A stretch of DNA of 64,000 bases from assembly GCF_016907555.1 (NCBI RefSeq), contig NZ_JAFBCE010000001.1:2542001-2606000 (forward strand), given 5' to 3'. The DNA is from Microbacterium laevaniformans. Lineage in GTDB: Bacteria > Actinomycetota > Actinomycetes > Actinomycetales > Microbacteriaceae. The notes beneath the pieces are model-generated. The model had not been told where the DNA came from. It did no database searches and was given only the letters and a program-made list of their open reading frames with translations. Below, in pieces: positions 51,827 through 63,321 of this stretch (positions within the stretch are counted from its first letter, which is position 1; every line of letters begins with the position of its first letter). A program made the position numbers and the translations under genes.

Positions 51827-54800
51827 TCTTCCTGGAGCCGGCGGACGGCCCCGCCGATCCGCCCTCCTCGCGCCCCCATGCCGGTGTGCTCGGCGGCCCG
51901 GTGTTCCGTTTCGGCTTCCGGCCGGGCGAGGGTGCACAGCGCGTCGCGGTGCCCGGGCTCGACGCGGTCGTCTGCACCGCCGACACGGTGCTGCACTGGG
52001 CGTTCTACGCCGACGGGGATGCCGCGGTGCACGCACCATGGGCGCCGCTCGCGGTGACGGTCGACGCCCGCGTCGGCGCGGAACGTCTCAGCGACGATGT
52101 CCGCGTGCGCGACCGCTACGGCTTTCGCCTCGACGCGGACAGCCAGTTCGCGGCGGCCTGGAGCATGCCCGAGCAGTGGAACGCCGACACCGTGAGCCTC
52201 GCCCCCTTCGCAGGGCGGACCGCGGAGGTCGAGATCGTCCTGGGAACGAGCCCGCTCGCGACCGACGCCGGCACCCCCGACGAGGTGACCGGTTTCGTCG
52301 AGCTTCGTGTCGAGGAGCTGCCGGCATCCACCCCCTCACCCGCCGAACGCGTGGACACCCGGCGGGGCTCGCACGCCGGCGACCGGTTCTCGCGCGGCAA
52401 CACGGTGCCCGCGGTCGCGGTGCCCCACGGGTTCACCTTCCTCACCCCGGCGACCGACGCCCGCGACCAGCGCTGGCCGTACCGCCCCTTCGTCCACGAC
52501 GACGAGCGGGGTCGCCGCCTCGAGGCCGTGCAGTTCTCGCATCAGCCGAGTCCGTGGATCGGCGACCGCGGCGTGCTGCAGGTCATGCCTTTCGACGGCA
52601 TCCCGGTCTCGGCGCCGACGGCGCGGCGGCGTTGGATCGCCCCGGGCAGCGAGCGCGCCCACCCGCATGTCTGGTCGGCGATGCTCGACGGCGGCCTGCG
52701 CATCGAGGCGACGGCGACCGACCGCGTGGGCCTCTTCCGCGTCGAGGGCGACGACTCCGACGCGGAGGTCGGCTTCATCATCGACCAGCCGGGAGCCCAC
52801 GGCACCGTCATCGCGCAGGGCGACAGCGTGCGGGGCTGGGTGGGCGAGGCCGACCCGTGGTGGGGCAACGGGCCACGGACGTTCTTCGCGGGTGTCGTGC
52901 GAGGTGATGCGGCCCGCTCTGGCCGCATCGACGACGACGGGCGAGGCGAACGCGCGGGCTTCGTCGCCGGCACGGGCGCTCTCGAGCTGCGCATCGCGAT
53001 CTCCTTCATCTCCCTCGAGCAGGCACAGCGCGCGCTCGCCCTGGAGGCACCGGAAGAGATGACGTTCGACGAGATCCGCGATCGTACCCGCGGCGCCTGG
53101 GACGCGGTGCTCGACAGCGTGCAGATCCCGCAGCTCACGGCATCCGAGCGCCCTTTCCGCGGCCTCGCCGACACCGACCTCCGTGCGCAGCTCGCCTCGG
53201 CGCTGTACCGCCTGCACCTCTACCCGAACGCGGCGGAGGAGAACGTCGGATCCGCCGAGAGTCCGCGGTGGGCGTACGCCGATCCGTTCACCCCCGCCGG
53301 GGCGCACACCGACACGCGCACCGGAGCGCCGATCGCGGCCGGGCGCCTCCCCGTCAACAACGGGTACTGGGACACCTACCGCACGGCGTGGCCGATGATG
53401 AGCCTGGTCGACCCGGTGCGGTCCCGGGAGCTGCTGGACGGGATGCTGGAGCCGCAGCGACGTCACGGCTGGATGCCGCGGTGGACGGCGCCCGGATACG
53501 TGGACGCGATGGTGGGCACCTCCAGCGACCAGATCCTCGCCGACGGCGAAAGGTGGGGACTGCTCGACGACCCGCGCACCGCCCTGTCGTCGGGATGGCG
53601 CAATGCCGCCGAGCGCGCACCCGACGCACGCCGCGGACGCAAGGGCATCGAGCGGGGACGCTTCCTGGGTTTCATCCCGCGGGCCATCCACGAGGGCATG
53701 AGCTGGAGCATCGAGAACGCCGTCAGCGACGCCGCGCTGGCGCGGCTGGCAGACCGACTGTCGGCGGCGTCATCGGGCGACGACGCCGCGCGCGATGAGG
53801 CGCTGTCGCGCTGGCTGGGAAACCGCGCCCTCGCCTACCGGCAGCTGTTCGATCCTGTCGTCGGCTTCTTCCGCGGACGCGACGCCGACGGCCGGACGGC
53901 GGGCGAACGCTTCGACCCGCGCGTCTGGGGCGGCGACTACGTCGAGACGAACGCCTGGGGGATGTCGGTGAGCGCGGTGCACGACCGCGCCGGCCTGGCC
54001 GCCCTCTACGACGGCCGACAGGGCCTGCGCATCCACCTCGATCGCCTGTTCGCCGAGCCCGAGACCGCGGATGCCGCGTTCGCCGGCGCCTACCGTCAGG
54101 TCATCCACGAGCAGCGCGAGGCGCGGGCGCTGCGCAGCGGCATGTGCGCCATCTCCAATCAGCCGGCGCATCACATCCCGTACATGTACACCGGGACCGA
54201 TCAGCCCTGGCTCGCCGGCGCGACAGCACATCGGTTGGCACGACGCCTGTTCGCGGGCGGCCACATCGGCCAGGGCTTTCCCGGTGACGAGGACAACGGC
54301 GAGATGAGCGCGTGGTGGCTGTGGGCGGCGATCGGACTGTATCCGCTCGAGCTGGGTTCCGGCGAGCTCGTCATCGGCTCGCCGCTGCTCGACGACGTGA
54401 CCGTCGCGCGCAGCGACGGGTCGCGTCTGCGCATCCGCTCGCGGCGACCGCACGCGGACGCCCATGTGCTGCGTGCCGCCCGGGTCAACGGTGCGCCGCT
54501 CACCCGTGCCGTGCTGGAGGTGGATGCGCTCGGCGCCGACGTCGACCTGGAGCTCGAGTTCGGCGACGACCCCGCCGAGAGCCTGGGCGCCGACGAGCCG
54601 ACCCCCGTGCGCCCGTGGCACCCCGATCTGACGGGCGGGTCGGGTCGCATCGTCCACGCGCCCGGCGTGCGCCACGCCCGCCGACTCGTCGACGACGGCG
54701 CTGCGGGCGGCGACCGCGGCGTGCGCCTGCGGCCGGGGGCCTGGGTGGGGTGGCTGTTCCCCGAGATCACGTCCGTGACGGACGCCACCCTGACCGCCGT

Positions 54801-55017
54801 GGACGCGGTGGGCGACGACGCGCTGGAGTGGGAGTGGTCCGCCGACGGAGCGTCGTGGCATGCGGCCGAGGTCACGGCTCCGACGCCGCTCGCCGCCGAT
54901 CGGACGACCCCCTTCCGCTTCACGGACGCTCTCGCCGCGCGCGCCGTGCGCGTCCGAGCGGCGCGCGCGGTGCGTGTGCGCCAGATGGAGCTGTTCGACC
55001 TCGACGCCGACCACTGA
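51823..55017 (+). CDS. GH92 family alpha-mannosidase
   Basis: A 1064-residue glycoside hydrolase of family 92, calcium-dependent exo-alpha-mannosidases. Signature regions: DRFSRGNTVPAVAVPHGFTF and QFSHQPSPWIGDRGVLQVMP in the N-terminal half, PVNNGYWDTYRTAWPMMSLV for the barrel start, catalytic Glu at about 631 in SWSIENAVSD and FPGDEDNGEMSAWWLWAAIG (about 823-842). A C-terminal beta region of about 150 residues follows. No signal peptide is visible at the chosen ATG, so it may act on internalised oligosaccharides. It is coupled to 51221-51826 and divergent from the GT4 genes. Confidence 0.92.
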   Translation: MIFLEPADGPADPPSSRPHAGVLGGPVFRFGFRPGEGAQRVAVPGLDAVVCTADTVLHWAFYADGDAAVHAPWAPLAVTVDARVGAERLSDDVRVRDRYGFRLDADSQFAAAWSMPEQWNADTVSLAPFAGRTAEVEIVLGTSPLATDAGTPDEVTGFVELRVEELPASTPSPAERVDTRRGSHAGDRFSRGNTVPAVAVPHGFTFLTPATDARDQRWPYRPFVHDDERGRRLEAVQFSHQPSPWIGDRGVLQVMPFDGIPVSAPTARRRWIAPGSERAHPHVWSAMLDGGLRIEATATDRVGLFRVEGDDSDAEVGFIIDQPGAHGTVIAQGDSVRGWVGEADPWWGNGPRTFFAGVVRGDAARSGRIDDDGRGERAGFVAGTGALELRIAISFISLEQAQRALALEAPEEMTFDEIRDRTRGAWDAVLDSVQIPQLTASERPFRGLADTDLRAQLASALYRLHLYPNAAEENVGSAESPRWAYADPFTPAGAHTDTRTGAPIAAGRLPVNNGYWDTYRTAWPMMSLVDPVRSRELLDGMLEPQRRHGWMPRWTAPGYVDAMVGTSSDQILADGERWGLLDDPRTALSSGWRNAAERAPDARRGRKGIERGRFLGFIPRAIHEGMSWSIENAVSDAALARLADRLSAASSGDDAARDEALSRWLGNRALAYRQLFDPVVGFFRGRDADGRTAGERFDPRVWGGDYVETNAWGMSVSAVHDRAGLAALYDGRQGLRIHLDRLFAEPETADAAFAGAYRQVIHEQREARALRSGMCAISNQPAHHIPYMYTGTDQPWLAGATAHRLARRLFAGGHIGQGFPGDEDNGEMSAWWLWAAIGLYPLELGSGELVIGSPLLDDVTVARSDGSRLRIRSRRPHADAHVLRAARVNGAPLTRAVLEVDALGADVDLELEFGDDPAESLGADEPTPVRPWHPDLTGGSGRIVHAPGVRHARRLVDDGAAGGDRGVRLRPGAWVGWLFPEITSVTDATLTAVDAVGDDALEWEWSADGASWHAAEVTAPTPLAADRTTPFRFTDALAARAVRVRAARAVRVRQMELFDLDADH

Positions 55018-55061
55018 TCGCGTCCTCCGATCGCGCCAGCATCGGCCGCTACCGTGGCGTT

Positions 55062-55232
55062 ATGAGCGAGCGGGAGCGTCCCCCGACGAACGCCGCGAAG
55101 GTCATCGGGTACCTCGGTGAGGGGCGCGCGTGCGCCGAGGCGATCGTCGAGTGGGCGTACGCCTACGCCGCCCTTTCGCGGGCGGACTACGGCGCCTTCC
55201 TGGATGCCGTCGCCGCCGGCACCGCGTCGTAG
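55062..55232 (+). CDS. Small hypothetical protein, 56 residues
   Basis: An ATG frame 44 bp after the GH92 stop encodes a short acidic helical protein (TNAAKVIGYLGEGRACAEAI, then VEWAYAYAALSRADYGAFLD). Conserved-looking and mostly helix, with no membrane segment or signal. It ends three bases from the convergent hspR stop. No function is proposed. Confidence 0.6.
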   Translation: MSERERPPTNAAKVIGYLGEGRACAEAIVEWAYAYAALSRADYGAFLDAVAAGTAS

Positions 55233-55235
55233 CGT

Positions 55236-55685
55236 CTAGTCGTCGGACTCGGCATCCGCCGACGGAAGCGGACGCCACAGCACCACCTCGGTCGCCCGAC
55301 GCGCGCGCGTGCCGTGGCGGAGGGTCACGACCGATCCCGTCGCCCCCGCCGCGAAGACGCGGGAGCGACGAGCCAGCTCTTCCTGCAGACGCTGCTCGAG
55401 TTCGGCGACGCGACGGCGCAGTCCGCGCGCCTCGTTCTCGAGCTCGATCAGGCGCGAGATCGCCGGCAGACTCATGCCCTCGGCCGAGAGGGAGCCCACC
55501 TCGCGCAACTGCTTCACGTGCCGCAGCGAATACCGCCGCGACCCGCCCTGCGAGCGCCCGGGAACGACGAGGCCCAGCCGATCGTACTGACGGAGGGTCT
55601 GCGGGTGCATGCCGGCAAGCTCCGCCGCGACGGCGATCGCGAAGATCGGCGCTTCCTCATCGGGGTGCTCGTCGACCATGCTCAC
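55236..55685 (-). CDS. hspR: MerR-family heat-shock repressor HspR
   Basis: A 149-residue MerR protein with the HspR-type helix-turn-helix (PIFAIAVAAELAGMHPQTLR, QYDRLGLVVPGRSQGGSRRY) and a coiled coil (ELENEARGLRRRVAELEQRL). HspR binds HAIR boxes with DnaK as co-repressor. It is the last gene of dnaK-grpE-dnaJ-hspR and overlaps dnaJ by 4 bp. Boxes are found before dnaK and before clpB in this window, so both are its expected targets. Confidence 0.95.
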   Translation of the reverse strand: MSMVDEHPDEEAPIFAIAVAAELAGMHPQTLRQYDRLGLVVPGRSQGGSRRYSLRHVKQLREVGSLSAEGMSLPAISRLIELENEARGLRRRVAELEQRLQEELARRSRVFAAGATGSVVTLRHGTRARRATEVVLWRPLPSADAESDD

Positions 55686-56680
55686 TCCCGGGCCTTGGCC
55701 ATGAGGTCGGCACGCGGGTTCTCCTTCGGCTCCAGCTCGTGGAAGCGCTGCAGTGCTTCCTTCGCCTGCTCGTCGAGGTGCGACGGCACGGCGACCTGAA
55801 CCTCCGCGAGAAGATCACCGGTGCCCTTCGCGGTGTGCACGCCGCGGCCCTTCACGCGCAGCACGCGCCCGGAGGGCGTTCCCGGGGCGACCCGCAGCTT
55901 GACGGGGTCGCCACCCAGGGTCGGCACCTCGATGGTGGCGCCCAGCGCGGCTTCCGTGAAGGTCACCGGAACGGTGACGCGCAGGTTCAGCCCGTCGCGG
56001 GTGAACACGGGGTGCGGTCGCACCGTGACGCTCACCACGATATCCCCGGGCTCGCCGCCATCGGGCGACGGGCGGCCGCGGCCGCGCAGCCGGATCTTCT
56101 GGCCGTCGGCGACACCGGCGGGGATCTTCACCTTGAACGGCTTGCCGTCCTCGCCGACGAGAGTGATGGTCTCACCCTTGACGGCGGTCCGGAAGTCGAG
56201 CGTCGTCCGCGCGGTCACGTCCGCGCCGCGCTGCGGTCCGCCGTACCCTCGGAAGCCGCCGGTCGGCTGCCCGAAGCGCCCGGAGCCGAAGCCGCCGCCC
56301 TGTGTGAACCCGCCCTGGCCGAACATCGAGAACAGATCGTCGAAGTCGGCCGTCTGCGCCGATCCGCGCGACTGTCCGAAACGGCTGAAGACGTCCTCGA
56401 AGCCGCCGCTGCCGGTGCCGGGGGCCTGGAAGCGGGCGCCGCCGGCACCCATCGCGCGGATCTGGTCGTACTCCTCGCGCTGGCTCTTGTCCGAGAGCAC
56501 GGAATACGCCTCGCTCATCTCCTTGAACTTCGCCTCCTTCGCAGGATCGCCCTGCGTGGAGTCGGGGTGATACGTGCGGGCGAGCTTGCGGTACGCCTTC
56601 TTCAGATCGGCCTCGGACACGTCCTTGGAGACGCCCAAGACCTTGTAGAAGTCCTTGTCGAACCAATCCTGACTGGCCAT
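55682..56680 (-). CDS. dnaJ: DnaJ-type co-chaperone without zinc finger
   Basis: A 332-residue J-protein. The J domain occupies about 5-75 with the HPD motif (YRKLARTYHPDSTQGD), then a Gly/Phe-rich region (about 75-150, GSGGFEDVFSRFGQSRG) and two C-terminal substrate domains. The four CxxCxGxG zinc repeats of standard DnaJ are absent, making it a class II (CbpA-like) protein. The start is the ATG at 56680: AGGAGG is 5 bases before it, and would directly abut the GTG at 56686. It stimulates DnaK, encoded in the same operon. Confidence 0.92.
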   Translation of the reverse strand: MASQDWFDKDFYKVLGVSKDVSEADLKKAYRKLARTYHPDSTQGDPAKEAKFKEMSEAYSVLSDKSQREEYDQIRAMGAGGARFQAPGTGSGGFEDVFSRFGQSRGSAQTADFDDLFSMFGQGGFTQGGGFGSGRFGQPTGGFRGYGGPQRGADVTARTTLDFRTAVKGETITLVGEDGKPFKVKIPAGVADGQKIRLRGRGRPSPDGGEPGDIVVSVTVRPHPVFTRDGLNLRVTVPVTFTEAALGATIEVPTLGGDPVKLRVAPGTPSGRVLRVKGRGVHTAKGTGDLLAEVQVAVPSHLDEQAKEALQRFHELEPKENPRADLMAKARE

Positions 56681-56695
56681 GGACACCTCCTCCCG

Positions 56696-57292
56696 TCAGT
56701 CGGCGGAACCGGCGACGACGACCTTGGCCGGTCGCAGTTCGATCGTGCCCAAGCGGTAGCCGACCTCGACGACGTCGAGGATCGTGCCGTCTTCCACTCC
56801 CCCGGGGTTCGGGGCGTGGAAGATCGCCTCGTGCTGCTGCGGGTCGAACATCTCCCCCGCGACGCCGTAGGTCTCGACACCGAGGCGGGCGACCACGCCG
56901 CGGAGCTTCTCCGCGATGGCAGCCAGCGGCGAGCCGTCCACGAGGTCACCGTGCTTGTCGGCACGGTCGAGGTCGTCGAGCACCGGCAGCAGCCCCTTGG
57001 CGACCGATCCCTTGGCGCGGGCGATCTCCACCTCGCGCTGGTCCTCGGTGCGACGGCGGTAGTTGGCGTACTCGGCCTGCACCCGCTTGAGGTCCAGCAG
57101 CAGGTCGCGGTCCTCGGGCGAAGCCTCCGCGACGGCGGCCTCGTCGATCTGCGGCGCGTCCAGGATGTCGTCGACGGTCAGATCGTCGCCCTCGTGCGCG
57201 TCCCCCTGCGAGTCGGGGCCGGAGGCGTGCGCCTCCGACCCCTCGTCACCGGGGACTTCGTCGATGGGCTCTTCGAAGTCCTTGTTCGTCAT
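56696..57292 (-). CDS. grpE: Nucleotide exchange factor GrpE
   Basis: A 198-residue GrpE. A strongly acidic N-terminus (about 1-60) is followed by the long coiled coil RVQAEYANYRRRTEDQREVE, the LLPVLDDLDRADKHGDL motif and the C-terminal beta part EMFDPQQHEAIFHAPNPG with VVEVGYRLGTIELRPAKVVV. It releases ADP from DnaK. It lies 12 bp after dnaK and just before dnaJ. Confidence 0.95.
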   Translation of the reverse strand: MTNKDFEEPIDEVPGDEGSEAHASGPDSQGDAHEGDDLTVDDILDAPQIDEAAVAEASPEDRDLLLDLKRVQAEYANYRRRTEDQREVEIARAKGSVAKGLLPVLDDLDRADKHGDLVDGSPLAAIAEKLRGVVARLGVETYGVAGEMFDPQQHEAIFHAPNPGGVEDGTILDVVEVGYRLGTIELRPAKVVVAGSAD

Positions 57293-57304
57293 GGCTCGAT
57301 TCTC

Positions 57305-59238
<1,934 letters not shown>

Positions 59239-59286
59239 TTCGATGTGTTCCACGATAGTCGCGGCATCCCCGACTGTCAAACGCAA

Positions 59287-59307
59287 GTTGATATGAATCG
59301 GCTCAAC
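59287..59307. promoter_or_regulatory. HAIR box 2 before dnaK
   Basis: GTTGATA-N7-GCTCAAC, a weaker HAIR-type inverted repeat. Its centre is 69 bp (close to 6.5 turns) from box 1. It is also 79 bp from the divergent MFS gene start. Confidence 0.7.
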
Positions 59308-59385
59308 TTTTCGACCGGATGCCGGGAGTAACGTGACCTGCACGCGCGACGACGCGCCACCCGGTGTTCACCGAAGGGACATAAC

Positions 59386-60708
59386 GTGACGAACATGTCA
59401 CTGCCCGACCTGCCCGCTCCCACGACGATGACTCCCCCGACGGCGACCTCTCGTCGCGCTGTCATCGCGTGGGGGCTGTGGGACTGGGGCTCGGCTTCGA
59501 TCAACGCGGTCGCGACCTCTTTCGTGTTCACCGTGTATCTCACCGGCAGCGCCTTCGGTGACGCGACGACCACGTCGCAAGCCCTGTCGCTGGCCCTCAC
59601 CCTCGCCGGCCTGGTCGTACTCATCACGGCGCCGATCACCGGACAACGCTCGGACGCCTCGGCCCATCGCAAGCGCTGGCTGGGCATCAACACCGGCGTG
59701 GTCGTGCTCATGCTGGCCCTGATGATCTTCGTCCGCGAAGACACCGCCTACCTGTGGTTCGGGCTCACGCTGCTCGCGGTCGGCACCGTCTTCTACGAAC
59801 TGGCGAGCGTGAACTACAACGCGATGCTCTCCCAGATCTCCACACCGCGCACGGTGGGCAAGGTCTCCGGCTTCGGCTGGGGGATGGGGTACCTCGGCGG
59901 CATCGTGCTGCTGCTGGTGCTCTACTTCGGGCTCATCAAGCCCGAGGTAGGACTGTTCGGCGTCACGGGGGCCGACGGCATGGCTGTGCGCGTGTCGATG
60001 CTCCTCGCCGCGATCTGGTTCGCCGTGTCGGCCCTGCCCCTGCTGTTCGCGGTGCCGGAGAACACGCCGTCGACGCCCGGCGCGGCGCGCATCGGCTTCT
60101 TCGCCTCATACCGCGTGCTCTTCGGGACGGTCGCCTCGCTGTGGCGCGAGAGTCGTACGACCGTGTGGTTCCTGCTCGCCAGCGCGATCTTCCGCGACGG
60201 TCTCACGGGAGTGTTCACCTTCGTCGGAGTGCTGGCGACCGGTACGTTCGGGCTCACCGCCGCGGACGTCCTCATCTTCGCCATCGCCGCCAACGTCGTG
60301 GCGGGCATCGTGACCATGGCATCGGGCTTCTTCGACGACCGGTTCGGACCGAAGCCGGTCATGATCGTCTCGCTCGTCGCGCTCGTGGTCGGCGGCATCC
60401 TGATCTTCGTCCTCCACGACGGAGGGCCCGCCGTGTTCTGGGGCCTCGGCCTCGCGATGGCGATGTTCGTCGGCCCGGCCCAGTCCGCGTCGCGTACGTT
60501 CCTGGCCCGCAGCATCCCCACCGGTCGCGAGGGAGAGGTCTTCGGCCTCTATGCGACGACCGGCCGCGCCGCCGTCTTCTTGGCCCCGATGATGTTCGGC
60601 GTCTTCGTCACGCTCGGAGGCCATCAGTACTGGGGCGTGCTCGGGCTCGTCGCCGTGCTGCTCGTCGGGCTGGCGCTGCTGATCCCCGTGCGTCCGCCCG
60701 CCCGCTGA
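59386..60708 (+). CDS. UMF1/Atg22-like MFS transporter
   Basis: A 440-residue MFS protein of the UMF1 group. Markers: VIAWGLWDWGSASINAVATS at the first helix, ITGQRSDASAHRKRWLGINT after helix 2, YELASVNYNAMLSQISTPRT and VGKVSGFGWGMGYLGGIVLL. The start is a GTG; a polar Pro/Thr-rich lead of 20 residues precedes helix 1. Atg22 exports amino acids from yeast vacuoles; bacterial relatives have no known substrate. It is divergent from dnaK and could share the HAIR region. Confidence 0.88.
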   Translation: MTNMSLPDLPAPTTMTPPTATSRRAVIAWGLWDWGSASINAVATSFVFTVYLTGSAFGDATTTSQALSLALTLAGLVVLITAPITGQRSDASAHRKRWLGINTGVVVLMLALMIFVREDTAYLWFGLTLLAVGTVFYELASVNYNAMLSQISTPRTVGKVSGFGWGMGYLGGIVLLLVLYFGLIKPEVGLFGVTGADGMAVRVSMLLAAIWFAVSALPLLFAVPENTPSTPGAARIGFFASYRVLFGTVASLWRESRTTVWFLLASAIFRDGLTGVFTFVGVLATGTFGLTAADVLIFAIAANVVAGIVTMASGFFDDRFGPKPVMIVSLVALVVGGILIFVLHDGGPAVFWGLGLAMAMFVGPAQSASRTFLARSIPTGREGEVFGLYATTGRAAVFLAPMMFGVFVTLGGHQYWGVLGLVAVLLVGLALLIPVRPPAR

Positions 60709-60809
60709 TCACCACTCCGGCGCAGCCCGCCGCGCCCCTCACCGGGCCCCGATGGCCGCGCGCGGCTCAGTCGCCCGCCGACCTGCCGACCGACGCGCCT
60801 GCCCGCCCG

Positions 60810-60885
60810 AACTGCAAGGCGAGCAGCGCGACACCCCGCGGTGCGACTGACCCAGGCGGCGCGTCGCCGGTGATCCCTTGCAGTT
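60810..60885. repeat. 76-bp palindromic element between convergent genes
   Basis: AACTGCAAGG (60810-60819) and its exact inverse CCTTGCAGTT (60876-60885) enclose 56 bp in the gap between the UMF1-type and helicase genes. The layout (short perfect ends, unconserved interior) is like the 96-bp elements at 18737, 31698 and 31850 but the ends differ. Confidence 0.7.
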
Positions 60886-60925
60886 GCGCCAGCGACTCGG
60901 GCGCCGGCGGGATGCCGAGCCGCGC

Positions 60926-62749
60926 TCAGTCGCGGCGCGGGCGCCGATCGCCGCGGTCGTCACGGTCGCGGTCCGGACGCTTGGCGGAGCGCTGGAAGCG
61001 GTCGGGCTTGATCTCGATCAGGCGACCGCTGATGCGGGTGCCCTCCAGCCGCTGGAGCGTCTCGCGGGGAAGGTCGGCGGGCAGTTCGACCAGCGAGAAG
61101 TCGGGACGGATCTGGATCGCGCCGAAGTCCTCGCGGCGAAGACCGCCTTCATTGGCGAGCGCTCCCACGATCTGACGCGGCTCGACCTTGTGCCGACGAC
61201 CGACCTCGATGCGGTAGGTCGCGGTCGGGCCTCCCGAGCGACGGCGATCGTCGCGGCGGGGCCGGTCGTCGCGGTCGCGGTCGCTGCGGTCGCGTCCGCG
61301 GTCGTCGCGCTCGAACCGTTCGCGGCGCGCCGGCGCGGGCGGGTCCTCGTCCAGCAGCAGCGGGGTCTCCCCCTGTGCGACGACGGCGAGCGCCGCTGCG
61401 ACATCCGCCTCGGGCACGTCGTGGTGGGTGACGTAGTGGTTGATGATGTCGCGGAAGCGGTCGATGCGCTCGGTCTCGGCGAGGGCCGCCGTGATGGCGT
61501 CGTCGAAGCGGGTCAGACGCGTCGCGTTGACGTCGTCGGCACTGGGCAGCGCCATCTCGGTGAGGGGCTGGCGCGTGGCCTTCTCGATCGACGCCAGCAT
61601 GCGGCGCTCGCGCGGCGTCACGAAGCTGATCGCGTCGCCCGAGCGGCCCGCGCGGCCGGTGCGGCCGATGCGGTGGACGTACGACTCGGTGTCGATGGGC
61701 AGATCGAAGTTGACGACGTGGCTGATGCGCTCGACGTCGAGGCCGCGCGCGGCGACATCGGTCGCGACCAGGATGTCGAGCTTGCCGTCCTTGAGCTGAT
61801 TGACGGTCCGCTCGCGTTGCGCCTGCGCGACGTCGCCGTTGATGGCGGCCGCCGCATAGCCGCGGGCGCGCAGCTTCTCGGCGAGGGTCTCGGTCTCGTT
61901 CTTGGTGCGGGTGAAGACGATCATGCCCTCGAAGTTCTCGACCTCGAGGATGCGGGTGAGCGCATCGACCTTCTGCGGGTACGACACGATCAGGTAGCGC
62001 TGCGTGATGTTCGTCGCGGTCGAGGTCTTCGCCTTGACGTTGATCTCCTCGGCATCCTTCAGATACGTGCCGGCGAGGCGGCGGATCTGCGCAGGCATGG
62101 TCGCGGAGAAGAGCGCGACCTGCTTGCCGGCGGGGGTGTCGGCGAGGATCGTCTCGACATCCTCGGCGAAGCCCATCTTCAGCATCTCGTCGGCCTCGTC
62201 GAGCACGAGGAAGCGCAGTTCGGAGAGGTCGAGCGTGCCCTTGTCGAGGTGGTCCATGATGCGACCGGGCGTACCGACGACGATGTGCACGCCGCGGCGG
62301 AGCGCCGACAGCTGCTGCCCGTAGCCCTGGCCGCCGTAGACCGGCAGCACGTGCACGCCGCGCAGGTGACCCGCGTAGGACTCGAAGGCTTCGCACACCT
62401 GCAGCGCGAGCTCGCGCGTGGGGGCGAGCACGAGCGCCTGCGGCGTCTTCTGTGCGAGGTCGAGCTGCGAGAGGATCGGCAGTGCGAAGGCCGCCGTCTT
62501 GCCCGTGCCGGTCTGCGCGGTGCCCAGCACGTCGCGGCCGGCGAGCAGCGGCGGGATCGTCGCCGCCTGGATCGCCGACGGCGTCTCGTAGCCGACATCC
62601 TTCAGCGCCTTCAGCACGGCGGCGTCGAGGCCGAGATCGGCGAAGCCGGGGGTCGACGGGATGTCGGTGGATGCCGCGGAGTCGGCGTCGGCCTGGGTGT
62701 CGGGCGCGGGCGCGGCCTCGAGGGGATCGGTCAAGCTGTCAGAGGCCAT
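60926..62749 (-). CDS. DEAD-box ATP-dependent RNA helicase with C-terminal RNA-binding domain
   Basis: A 607-residue helicase. Motifs in order: Q-motif region PSAIQAATIPPLLAGRD, AQTGTGKTAAFALPI, APTRELALQV, LDEADEMLKMGF, SATMP, and HRIGRTGRAGR. An RD-rich linker (about 445-490) leads to a DbpA-like RNA-binding domain (TYRIEVGRRHKVEPRQIVGA) and a basic Arg/Asp tail. This is the CsdA/DeaD layout that unwinds structured RNA in ribosome assembly or cold adaptation. The ATG at 62749 is chosen; sequence further upstream overlaps the DUF427 gene. Confidence 0.95.
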   Translation of the reverse strand: MASDSLTDPLEAAPAPDTQADADSAASTDIPSTPGFADLGLDAAVLKALKDVGYETPSAIQAATIPPLLAGRDVLGTAQTGTGKTAAFALPILSQLDLAQKTPQALVLAPTRELALQVCEAFESYAGHLRGVHVLPVYGGQGYGQQLSALRRGVHIVVGTPGRIMDHLDKGTLDLSELRFLVLDEADEMLKMGFAEDVETILADTPAGKQVALFSATMPAQIRRLAGTYLKDAEEINVKAKTSTATNITQRYLIVSYPQKVDALTRILEVENFEGMIVFTRTKNETETLAEKLRARGYAAAAINGDVAQAQRERTVNQLKDGKLDILVATDVAARGLDVERISHVVNFDLPIDTESYVHRIGRTGRAGRSGDAISFVTPRERRMLASIEKATRQPLTEMALPSADDVNATRLTRFDDAITAALAETERIDRFRDIINHYVTHHDVPEADVAAALAVVAQGETPLLLDEDPPAPARRERFERDDRGRDRSDRDRDDRPRRDDRRRSGGPTATYRIEVGRRHKVEPRQIVGALANEGGLRREDFGAIQIRPDFSLVELPADLPRETLQRLEGTRISGRLIEIKPDRFQRSAKRPDRDRDDRGDRRPRRD

Positions 62750-62775
62750 ACACCCACGGTAGCCGTCCGGCGCCG

Positions 62776-63285
62776 TCACCACCCCATCGAACCCGGGATG
62801 CCCTTGTACGGGCCGAGCACGTTCGCCGTGATCCAGCCGCCGTAGAAGCCACCCGGCTGCGGCGTGACGACTTCCCCATCGACCGTGCACGCGTCCATCG
62901 CGGCGGCGTAGACCGCCACCCGGTCGCTCAGCGCCGCGTACCCCGGCGCGGGATGCGGATAGTTCCACGCGGCCTGTGCCCGCGTGATGCCACCGCCGAC
63001 CACGTCGAGATAGCGCGCGGCGCCCTTGAACTCGCAGAACGACGACCCCTCGGCATCCACGAGGGAGCCCGGCGCGAGGTCGGCGATCGGAAGGTAGTAG
63101 ACGGGCGGGTGGCTCGTCTCGAGCACGCGCACGGCATCGTGGGTGTCGGCGATGAGCTGGCCGCCGAGACGGATGGTCACACGCACGGACACCGGCTCGA
63201 CGCGCGGCGGGCGCGGATAGTCCCAGACCGACTCCTGTCCGGGGCCGGGAACGTGGGGGCGGATCGATGCGGGAAGGCGAGGCAC
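62776..63285 (-). CDS. DUF427 domain protein
   Basis: A 169-residue protein with the DUF427 pattern: SVWDYPRPPRVEPVSVRVTI, DAVRVLETSHPPVYYLPIAD, CEFKGAARYLDVV and QAAWNYPHPAPGYAALSDRV. The duplicated W-x-YP element and the beta barrel it forms are typical; the family has no firm function. The start is the GTG at 63285. It lies downstream of nothing obvious and 26 bp before the helicase start on the same strand. Confidence 0.88.
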   Translation of the reverse strand: MPRLPASIRPHVPGPGQESVWDYPRPPRVEPVSVRVTIRLGGQLIADTHDAVRVLETSHPPVYYLPIADLAPGSLVDAEGSSFCEFKGAARYLDVVGGGITRAQAAWNYPHPAPGYAALSDRVAVYAAAMDACTVDGEVVTPQPGGFYGGWITANVLGPYKGIPGSMGW

Positions 63286-63321
63286 GCGCCCACTGTACGT
63301 CCGTCGGTGTTGACTGGGCGC